This document shows positions 48,431 through 58,400 of a stretch of 64,000 nucleotides of DNA, one piece after another. The notes under the pieces are model-generated. The model was not told the origin of the DNA and did no database searches. It was given only the letters and a program-made list of their open reading frames with translations. Origin of the DNA: Klebsormidium nitens. Taxonomy: Eukaryota; Streptophyta; Klebsormidiophyceae; Klebsormidiales; Klebsormidiaceae. The translations under genes were made by a program, and so were the position numbers. The stretch lies in contig DF236995.1 in assembly GCA_000708835.1 (NCBI GenBank), forward strand, positions 218,551 through 282,550. The letters run 5' to 3'. Numbering within the stretch: position 1 is the first letter of the stretch; each line of letters opens with the position of its first letter.

Positions 48431-50231
48431 CTATTCGCATTTGCTACATACGGCAATCATATTCACGTATGCCCCAATGTTCTCTGTTAAGAATCTTCCG
48501 ACGGTCATCTTGCCACTTCTATCGACTGACTTGGTGTCATACTTGCAGTGCTTCTTGTGGGTCTTCCAGTGCAGCTTCTGATGTTCTTTGCTGCATCAAG
48601 AGATTACAACTCATAAGCGACAGGAGTCGCGAAATATGAGAATGGACATGGGAAAGAAATAGTTACTCATAGCAACTTTCCGGTGTCAGTACTATTAGAA
48701 CGTGGAGAAAACAGGGAGGGTCGAGATGTTATGGTAGGCCTGAAAGGCTCTCAGCGACGTTCCAAATACTCTTCTCGTAAGATAATCCTTTACCAGAAAC
48801 GATAAAGAGCGATCTCAAAACATCATCAACATAGAACATTGAGTGGTACATGCAGGCCGTTTCCAGAAATTAAATACAGCCCTAGTAGAAGCCCAGAAGC
48901 GAACGAATGGAATGCTAATGTTTCCTTCAGCATTGTTATTTCATATTTCAACAAGAGAGCGCGCGCTTGAGAAAAGGTTTCCGATGAAAACCTTGTCCAG
49001 TATCTGAGATAAAGACAAATCGCTTTTACATTCGAAGTTGCCTGTAAACAAATTTTCAACTATATTGGGTCACATAAGATCGATTTTGACAATGAAAGCA
49101 CGTTAAGCATTTGTTAAGCATTGATCAGGTAGTTTCTTACCAGCAGTAGAGAGCGAGTGAGCAGTCAGCGCACTTGCTAAAGGGCCTGCCAGCATTCAGG
49201 GCCGGACCAACGTCGCACAGCTCCCAGGAGCAAACCAAAGGCGTGTCAATGCGACCGGTTGCCCAAGATTTGGCAGATGGTTTTTGTAGACTCTTGCCAT
49301 GGAGGAATACCGCTTTCTTCATAAGCTTCAGATACTTATCTCGCAACTCTTTTGCTGTCTCCTTATCAGTCTCGGGGCTCCTCATCTGTTTGTCATTTGC
49401 AAGGAGTTGCTGTGCATGACCTGCAAGTATACTTCGGGACCGTGCTGATCCAGCATGATCGGGATTGCTGACTTTTGAACCTTGCAGCCCTTCCTGGAGA
49501 GAAACATCTCTCATAAGCAGTGTGTCAACAGCTGCGTGAACTCTCATCAAACCCTGGTCAAGAGCCCACTGTTGAGTTTCCTCCGAGAGTATGAATATGT
49601 TTATCAGCTGGATGATGTCAGGCAGAACACTTGAGAGAATCTTTGCTGGACACGAACCTGCAATGCCTATTGAAAGAAGGTGCTCAATGGCGGGGAACAG
49701 ATCCTGAAGCTCCTGCACTCCTCTACGAAATGCCTTCGAAGTTCTAGAAAGATTTACGAAGCCCCTGATCAGAGCGCTGGACAAAAGAGGGCCTCTCTTG
49801 TCGGTCTCCTCCACTTCCACTAGAGTCTTATAGGTGTTCATGAGTAAACCAGCAAGTTTTCTTGCTCTCTCCTCGTCTTGGACGCAGAAGCGTGCAACTA
49901 GTTGGTTCTCTGTAAGCGCCACCAAGGACAGGCAGGAAACCAGATCAAGCCAGAATTCTGTTGCTGAGCATTCTCTATGGTAACTCATACCAAGCACAAC
50001 TTCCAGTACTCTTGCCACAATCGCGCCGCGCTTGAACGCTAGGAGCTCCTGGAGCAATCTCGAGTGCTCAACCCTTGCAGAGGGGCTGTAATCTGTGGTC
50101 AGAAGGATCAGACGCTGGTCCAGCAGCCGTTTGGTTGCCGTCCAGACTACAACAGGATCATCGGAAAGTAGCTCCGAAGCGTATTCGTCTACAAGGTGCT
50201 CCATGCTTACAGTGTCTCTTTCTGAATCCAT
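48431..50231 (-). CDS. MYND-type zinc finger protein, copy A
   Basis: Two exons, 50231-49141 and 48590-48431, join in phase (TG plus C) to 416 residues. The first 350 residues are helical, armadillo-like in look, and not a family I can name; they align along their whole length with copy B (RLLQELLAFKRGA, QLVARFCVQ, LIRGFVNLSRTSKAFRR). The C-terminus is a MYND finger: CSWELC, then KCADCSLALYC, then KEHQKLHWKTHKKHCK. The residue expected to be the sixth cysteine is His (YCCKEHQ), which could still bind zinc. MYND fingers usually mediate protein-protein contact, often with PxLxP peptides. The finger is split by the only intron. After it, 23 residues differ from copy B. Confidence 0.85.
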
Positions 50232-51524
50232 CTGCGTGTCATCATGAGTTCTTCGCTTGCATGTCAGTCTAGACTGCAGACTTGTTCAGCAAGGGCTACC
50301 TAAGCGCAGCATCTACTTTCAGCAAGAGAAGAAAGATGTAGCGGACAGCGTACAAGAAGCTGGAAGAAGGCTGCCCGAGCAGCAGTCTGGCGCATCGCGC
50401 ATGCCACCTTCAAACGCTCTGGAAATTGCAGGCTGCAAACTCAGCCTCATGTCTCAGGATGAAGGCCTCAGAAAATTTCCGGTGCGCGGCGCGCAAGATA
50501 AGGCGTACCGCCTCGAAACGTCAGTCTTCCAGATTTCGATCAAGAAGTGCTCTGTAGAGGACTCCTCCCGGGCACTGTTCCTACCCGATCTTTCAAGCGC
50601 AGTGACCGGGGTTTGCTGCCCGGCAGAACCCCCAGGTGTGCTTCCTCTTCGAGATAGTGGCCCAAGTCACCCGAGGGATCCGTTCAGCTCAGTTGGTCAG
50701 AAAAGGTACTTCCAGACACTTCCAGACCACTGGTAGATTGGGCGGAAAACTCACTATCATGTGAATTTCGAAGGCCAGGACCGCTTCATTGTCGAACTCA
50801 GGTGTAGAAGCTGCGCAAAGACCCCACGCTTCGCCCCGGACATTTCAGCTCACATGCACTTGAGCGAGACCCCATTGGAAAATTCAAGTACGCCACACGC
50901 GGTTTCCGCTATTTACTAGCTGTTCCGCATCTGCTGTTGACTGCTGTCTGAGATCGCTTGTGGGATCGGAACATCATAAGTATCGCGGACTTATATCATG
51001 AAAACCAGGATACAAGAGAGCTTTCTTTCCACTACCCTTCATAATGGATAAAACGTAGGTTTAGATTCACTACGTACGTGCAGGGTAAGTTCAAGAGGCT
51101 TATCAAGTTTCAGCCAGTAACATGCATTGCCGCGAAAGCAGTCATGAGGACCGGATACCACAAACCTTCGATCCGTGGTCCGTCCAGCGGCGTGATTCTT
51201 CTGCAGATAAGTCTTCATAACGAGGCATGCGCATTTCTTCCAAGAATGATTCAAAGAGTCTCAGCCTGTCGGGACAATAAGAGCCTAACTCTGAGAGGCT
51301 CAGGCTCTTACGTAGCAGACAGCTTTGCACCTCTTGATTGAACTCCTTACCAGAAAGCCGCAAAACCCTTCATGGGCGCTATGGCAATATCCAATTTATT
51401 GACTTCGTCTTTCGCGCGCTTACACGTATGAGATGTCGAGATCAATATGACAGTTTCACAGGACTGATCTGGGCGCACTTCCGCTCCTGGATCCTACGCC
51501 CACTGAAAGCTGACTGAAAGGTTC
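50232..51524. other. Spacer upstream of MYND-A
   Basis: No gene supported. The plus-strand frame 50257-50736 (159 codons) opens with TTG and has no recognised homology. This must hold the MYND-A promoter. Confidence 0.55.
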
Positions 51525-51671
51525 TCAGTCCTCTGCACTGAGAACTTCCGGAGCGTGCGTGTTCAAGCGGTCGTCGTCGGTAATGCTCGCAGAGTTCAGC
51601 GTCTGCTGGACACGTGTCCTCACGGCGGCCTCGAGGAAGCGCGGAGAGGAAGCGTCGGCGGCCGCAGCAGG
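51525..51671 (-). pseudogene. Truncated copy of the terminal exon of the LEA-like gene
   Basis: After an acceptor-like TTGCAG, 48 codons to a TGA read QQTLNSASITDD in the middle and LNTHAPEVL near the end. The LEA-like terminal exon (55791-55444) has the corresponding AVKTRVQQKLGPTSTTDEIGS and NKHTLEV. The copy ends about 70 codons early, and no start exon is evident. It lies between the two MYND genes in the same orientation as the full gene, so it looks like a relic of a segment duplication. Confidence 0.65.
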
Positions 51672-52036
51672 CTGCAAGCACCAGAGCGGTTTTCTTCATG
51701 AAGGAGAAGCACCACATGAATGAGTCAAAATATTGGGGCAAGGTCGGCTTCTTTTGACGAGAAGCAGGACCTGGCTGACACCAAGCTTGATACCGGATGG
51801 ATATTTATTTTGGATTCAGAATACTGACACGCGTCCTTCTCCGTAACTACGATCGACCAGGTGACGGTTCTCTGAAAGGTGGTCGAGAAGACCCGTCTCG
51901 TAACCTCAGATAAATCAGCATTTATTGGAGGAAAGCGGAAAATTTTCTTCTTCGAAAGGCAACGATTGAGAGAACCAATCTGACTTCCTTGCGACAGACC
52001 TCAAAGATGCGCAAGCAGGTTTTCAAAAGATTCAAA
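51672..52036. other. Spacer downstream of MYND-B
   Basis: No gene seen in these 365 bases. A short frame on the minus strand with FMKKTALVLAA precedes the LEA-like fragment and could be a leftover upstream piece. Confidence 0.5.
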
Positions 52037-53776
52037 TTAATGTTCAGAAAGGAAAGGAACGATTAAATTTACCCGCTGCCTTTGTGAGTAGGCTGTGCGC
52101 TCATTCGCAGCGGCGGTTTTGGTAGGGGCGACGACAAGATCACTCTCTCCTCGATTCTTGGCCTGCTTGCAGTGCTTCTTGTGGGTTTTCCAGTGCATCT
52201 TCTGATGTTCTTTGCTGCAGCAATCAGGGGAAGGATGTGAATGCTCCGCCTCAGAAAGAAGCGCGCTTTGAAGTCTGAAGTGGATATTTAAAAGCGAAGG
52301 CGGCCTGTATATGAACAAACTGAACTAGATGCAGTCCGCAACAATGCAAGATAGAGCTAAAGAAAGAGTTGAAGGGGGTTCTAAGTGTAGCACAAGCGGC
52401 TCACGAACAGAGTGACAGCAATTTTCGGAATCCTAAGAGACGCATCAACCAGAGCAACGCTCGCGGATCCTCGCATGAACTGGTGCTTATTAATTGAGAA
52501 GATAGAAAGAAAAGGCACGGTCGCAAAGTCAGCAGCATCTTGCAACTTCGTTTTGTCCAAGATAACACCACATACTTCGAAGACGTGGTTTTGACCAACA
52601 GACTTTGCCCTTACAGCTTGCCTGGAAAGATGGCAGACATTCTTGCAAACATTCTTACTGGTATCAGGCTGTAAAGAAGCTGGTCCTGACAAGCGTAAGT
52701 CACTTGCAGTAGATAGCGAGTGAGCAGTTCGCGCATTTTCTGTAAGGCTTGCCGGCGTCCAACGCCGTCCCTGCATCGCACAGGTCCCAAGAACACACAA
52801 CAGGAGCGTCAATGCGACCGTTTGCCCGTGCTGCCAAAAACTTTGCGGAAAGATCCTTCGCATCGTCGCTCAAGCACATCTTCTCCCTGATGTTCCTAAG
52901 AAAGCCAGCTCGGAGCTTCTTCGATCTTTTCTTCTCCGTCTTGGGATCCTGGATCTGTCTGTCGATCTCAAGAATTCCCTGCGCCGACTTTTCAAGATAA
53001 GCACGAATCTCTGCGGGTTGCTTCACATTCTGGCGAGATCCCGCCTTAATTCTGTCCTTGAAACGCTGCTCGATGGCGTCGCCTTTCAAAGCCAACTTCA
53101 TCGTCGCTGCTCGAAGTCTGATCAAACCCCGATCGATTGCCCAATCCTGGCATCCTTCTGAGAGTGCGAAGGTAACTATTAGCCTCATGGTATCATCTGC
53201 AGCCCCGTCTAGCACCCTTGACGGGACTGACTCCATCGTCGCAATTCTATCAAGGAGCTGCTCGAATGCTGGGAACAGATTGTGGGCTGCCTGCAAAGTG
53301 CGGCAGAAAGCTTTTGAAGCTCTGGCAAAGTTGACGATGCCCCTCAGCGCAAGTAGTGCAAAGTAAAGCTCGATGCAGCTGGAATCTTCTGATGACTCCA
53401 TGAAAGCTTTATGCGCGCCCATGAGTGCTGCAACAAGCAAGAGCTTATCCTCCACTTCTTGCAAGCAAAATCTTGCAATCAATTGACTGTCGCTTAGAGC
53501 CACCAGCTTCAGGCAAGCGTCTAAATCGATTGTAAGACTCCCGGAAGAAGTGTCTGTTGAGGCCGTGAAGTTAACGGCCTTCCGCAGAATGCTCTTCACA
53601 AGTGCGCCGCCCTTGTAGGCCAAAATCTCTTGAAGCAGCCTTGAGTACTTAACCCTTGCAACAATGTTCTCTTCACCTTGCGGCTTGAGCTCCTCCAAGC
53701 CTTTAATGGTTTCACATATCGTAGCTGGTTCATCTGACATGAGAATTGCAGCGTACTGCTCGACAAGCTGTTCCAT
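52037..53776 (-). CDS. MYND-type zinc finger protein, copy B
   Basis: Paralogue of copy A. Exons 53776-52704 and 52214-52037 join in phase (AA plus C) to 416 residues, exactly the length of copy A. Start 53776 (MEQLVEQY) is the first ATG of the frame and aligns with MEHLVDEY of copy A. The body has RLLQEILAYKGGA, LIARFCLQE and LRGIVNFARASKAFCR. The finger reads CSWDLC, KCANCSLAIYC and NKEHQKMHWKTHKKHCK, again with His at the sixth ligand position. A GTAAAT after 52073 could be a donor, but reading through to the stop at 52037 gives the length match, so I prefer no further intron. The intron position in the finger is the same as in copy A. Confidence 0.85.
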
Positions 53777-55443
53777 GACTGCACCTTTCCTCCTTACAGC
53801 GTAACTTCTGTGACTTCTCCTCCTAACGCGCCATTTCGGTGCATGAAAGATCAACGCTCATCTTCTACGCCTGCTTGAGCTTTGACGGCAGGCACACAAT
53901 CACTTGCTTTCGAAGTGGATGGAAAAAGCGTCATCTACAATAGCAGGCTCATCCCTACCAAAGGTCCTTGGAAGGCTGAAAAAGGAATACCAAAAGGAAG
54001 CGCTGGGGAAGGAGGAGCAGCAACGACATGCAGCCTTGACCGCAAGCAGCTGCCTGACAACTGCAGCATTCATGCGTTCACAAGCCATGGCGCTCAGCTT
54101 CTCTATGTGCATCCGCTATTCAAGTGACGAGTCGCTTGCATTCTGTACAGACCTGCCGATACTCAGTCGCTGACATACCGCGCGCGCAGCTGATCTTCGT
54201 TACAGCCTGCGGCGACGCGACCCCTTTGAATCTAGTAATGTTGATCAAATGTAGCACACCTGAGATACGGCCTAGGGTAAGTTAGCTAGGCATTCGCACC
54301 TCAGACATTGATCCCCATGTATGTCAGGGAAGCCTATAGACCATGTGGCTACGACGTTTTGGAAAAAAGATCATCACGAGGATTCAGCCAGACCTTGCGC
54401 TGCAAGAAGCTAGCTAGCGCGTTTCAGCATGTGATCCGAATCCCGAGTGCAACGATCAAACGCTTATATGCATGAGAATGCGCAATCTGCAGTCAACGCA
54501 CGCTGAAGGTCACACAAGCCTGCATGCACGGGCCGGCCACATGGCTCAAGGAAGATGCCATTCGACATGATTTTGGCCAGCATGTCTGCTCAGGGGCCCA
54601 GCCTCCCGGTGATGCGTCCTATCGAAGGTACAGACCTGACAAGATCGATGCCAATGGCAAAAGTTTTGGAGCAGACGTTCTGCATTTTCAAATTCCATTG
54701 AAGAACCATGTTCAGGAGAGTCGGGACATCAGTGACCAAAACCTCATGAAGTTATTTGGCACGAATCGGGAGATTAGGCTCCGAGGAATCTCAAAATGAG
54801 GTCTGGCATCATGGCATGCATATGATCGAGATCCTTGCATGGTAAGCTGTACTAGAGTACCGATAATGTGTACTGCGATGATTGTTGCTATGAAGAATTG
54901 CCTAGCAGGCACATCAACAATCGGGGAACTCGCTACTAATCACACAGATGAATTGGCCAGTGCTCGCCTGAGCTTATCTTGAATGGTTAACGAAGTGTGC
55001 AGGAAACTACTGCTACTCGCAGCTAAGTTAGACCTTTCTTAGACCCTTCTGACGGAAATGGGGGCAAACTTGGGACTAAGAGTATCAACATCCGTTGAGC
55101 ACAATGGTCAGCCCACCACCGCTCTGCCCCCACACGTCTGCAAAAGGACGCCCAGAATTTACAACGCCTTGGAAGGATCCCGATCGAGAGTGTTCGTCAC
55201 CTTCCAAATCCATCTGTGCGGCTTTCATGCCCGTGGGAGTAAACGCGAATTCAGATGTCCTGTCAGAAATTTGTCTTTGTCCAAGTTATCAGTGAACAAA
55301 AATGATATTCCGAAAATGCAGCGTTGGAGAATCCAAACACGGGTCAAAATCTGCTTCTCCTCCTACGCTTGCTATTTTATTCAGATAAGGACTCATCACT
55401 CGATGCAAACCCTAATCCGCTTCCCTCATTCAACCAAACGGGA
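53777..55443. other. Spacer between MYND-B and the LEA-like gene
   Basis: No gene supported. Frames at 53882-54127 and 54524-54799 show no homology I know. From about 54180 to 54560 the sequence is again rich in TGCATG/GGCC-type palindromes. Confidence 0.55.
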
Positions 55444-58400
55444 TCATTTGTACTGGTTCCCGCTGCTCTTCTGCACCCTCTCTTTCGCCTCGCCCTCGAA
55501 CACCGCTGCCGCGTGCCGGCCGACCGACTTCGCCTCCTCTAGTTTCTTGGACGCCTCGTTCGTAGCCGTCCGTTCCTTGGTCTCCTTCTGGAATCCAACG
55601 GCTCCGGGCCGTCCCAACTTCTGCCCGTCCTTGAGTTTCTCATGCGCTTCGATAACCTCTAGAGTGTGCTTGTTGGAGCCGATCTCATCGGTGGTGCTCG
55701 TGGGGCCCAGCTTCTGCTGGACGCGTGTCTTCACGGCGTCCTCGCGCGAAGACGGGGAGGTATCGACGGCCGCCGCGCCGGACTGCAGCCGCGGTGAGAT
55801 GCACTTGGGATTCCACGACTGAATTGATTTCATGATGCGAGCATTTTGTGAGGAACAGGTTTTCAGTGCTTTGAAAACGGGCTGTACGCAGACCGATCAT
55901 ACATTAAGCAGCACAGATGAAAACGCAGACGCTGCAAAGATGTCCCCAAAATCATGATCATCAACCCCACCCAACACCCTGCCAAGTTCTCTGGAGCTCA
56001 TCCATAAAGTGAGGCCAAAGACCGTCTACATGCTTGGTATTCATGAAAATCGGGTGAATCCTGTCAACAGGCTACAATTGAGCAAAAGATGTAGCAGCCA
56101 ACAACTTCGTGTTCGACTTCGTCAGCTCAGCATATATTTTCCTTTTAAACAAAGAGAAATCAACAATCAGATCAGGAAATGTACTAGCGGTTGAAGCAAC
56201 CGACAGTGGCCGCCTACCTGCTGCGTGTGCGCGAGCGAGTCGGCGGTGCGCTCAACCGCCGCGCTTTGTGCGGGTGCCACGTCAGACTCCGCCAGATAAC
56301 CTTCCTGAGAGGTGGAGTGTCCGTTCGTCCGCTCGTTGCCCTGCGAGCACCGGAAATGCCTATTATAACGTATCAACATCGAAAAGGTATTACCTTTGCA
56401 ATACTGAAGATTTTAATCGTGATGAAGAAGACTACAATGGACTACAATAAGAGATTTCTGTCTTCAAACCAAGACAGAACACCGTTGGGTGATTATCTTG
56501 CCAGTTCAGCGATGAAGATGGGTTGCTTACCTGCTGCTTGTGCGCGAGTGAGTCGGCGGTGCGCTCCACCGCGTCGCTCTGCGCGGGTGCCACGTCAGAC
56601 TCTGCCAGGTTGCCTTCCTGGGACGTGGAGTGCCCGTTAGATCGCTCGTTCCCCTGCGAGCACCGATTTGTAAGGATTATGCTTAATTTCAAAGTATCAC
56701 CTTTTCAACAGCCAGAACATGAGTACCTTAATCGCCATGAGGAGGACTACGATGGACTCCCGTGCTCGAAAATAAAACCGAGGTGTAAGCTTTTGAGAGA
56801 AGTCAACAGCTCTGGAAGAAGCAGCTCTTGAAAGACGTACTGATACTTCTGATGCGCTGCGTGCAACGCTGCCCCTGCGGACGACTGAATCGAGACTACC
56901 CTTGCGAGCGCGAGCGGTTTGAGAGGGAACGAGTTCGTGCTTTCCAAGGCTGGGCTGTACGCGGCCCGATCATACGTAAACAGAACAGGCAAAAACGGCA
57001 GACGCTGAAAAGATATCCCTAGAATCATGACCATCAATTCCACCCACACCCTGCCACTTCCTGTGGAGCCGATCCATGGGAATTCGGTCAAAAACCGTCT
57101 ACAAGCTGAGAATCAAGAGAAACGATGTAGCAGATAACATCTTCATGTTTGACTTCGTCGCCTCCTTACATTAGGTCTGTTCTCGAACCAAGATCACGCT
57201 CCATAGTAAGGAACCTACTAGCCTTTTGAAGCGACGAACATGGGTTGCCTACCTGCTGCTTGTGCGCGAGTGAGTCGGCGGTGCGCTCCACCGCGTCGCT
57301 CTGCGCGGGTGCCACATCAGACTCCGCCAAGTTGCCTTCCTGGGACGTGGAGTGCCCGTTGGTCCGCTCGTTCCCCTGCGAGCACCGGAAACGGACTTTT
57401 GTAAGTGCATGCTTGTTTTGAAACGTTCCACCTTTTCAATACCCAAACCATAAAAAGTGAGAATTAATCATCATGAAGAGGACTACAATGGGGTCCCGTC
57501 CTCAAATAAAAGCACAGTGTAATTCTTCGAAAGCAGAAAGCGCTCTGGAAAAAGCAGCTCTCGAAAAGGTTCCCGATAAAGCTGCCCTGCGGACGACCTT
57601 CTTCAGACTAATTACTCTTCAAATGACTCTTATCCTTCTCGAGACCACGGCTGTGGCTCGCTCGTAACTTGCAACTTCCGAAACGCAATAACCCAGAAGG
57701 GGGTGATGCCGTACTCGCTCCTTGTGCGACAAGGCGTCAGCAGTCCGCTCGATGGCGTCACTCTCAGCCGGAGCAATATCGGACTCGGCTAAGTTACCCT
57801 CCTGAGAAGTGTGGTACCGATCCGACGACTCTCCCTGCAGACGTTCAACCGTTGTAGTTGCTCACGCGAAAGATGGCCCTTACCGAAACTACTATATCAT
57901 AGTAATTCGCTCTCGCATGCACCAACTTTGAGACGCCAGCCCTGATTCTCGCACTGCCTTTATGCTGCAATTGCGAGCTTGCATGTACGATTGCAAAGCA
58001 CAGTCGTCGAGCTGAAACTCAACTTTCGACACGATCTGAAAGTTTTCCGCATTAAAGATCAGCGCACCGGTGTCTTCTGCACAATATACCGACGCCTTCA
58101 AGGAAATTTCTTGAAAACTTCGCGACCATTCACACTCCGCACCTTCAAAGAGTCAGAGGCCCCTCCCACAGCTTGCTTCGCCTCCTGAATCACCTCCTTC
58201 GCCTTATCGTCGACCTTAGCCTCATCCACCTGACCCTTGAACTCGTGGACCAGGTTCCCGGTCTTCTCCTGCACGTACTCCTTCAGCAGCGTGGCGTCCA
58301 GCAGCCCCTCCTATAAAGCCGAAGTCGCAAAGGTCACCCTTTTGATTCCATTTGTTTTTCGGCACGCAATTCTTGGACCCGTTCAAAGCCCGCAATCTCG

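Noticed and set aside
48136-48639. Plus-strand frame of 167 codons
   Set aside because: It is opened by TTG and overlaps the MYND-A terminal exon, whose zinc-finger match on the minus strand is clear.
50257-50736. Plus-strand frame of 159 codons upstream of MYND-A
   Set aside because: It opens with TTG, has no recognised homology and no codon pattern like the neighbouring genes.
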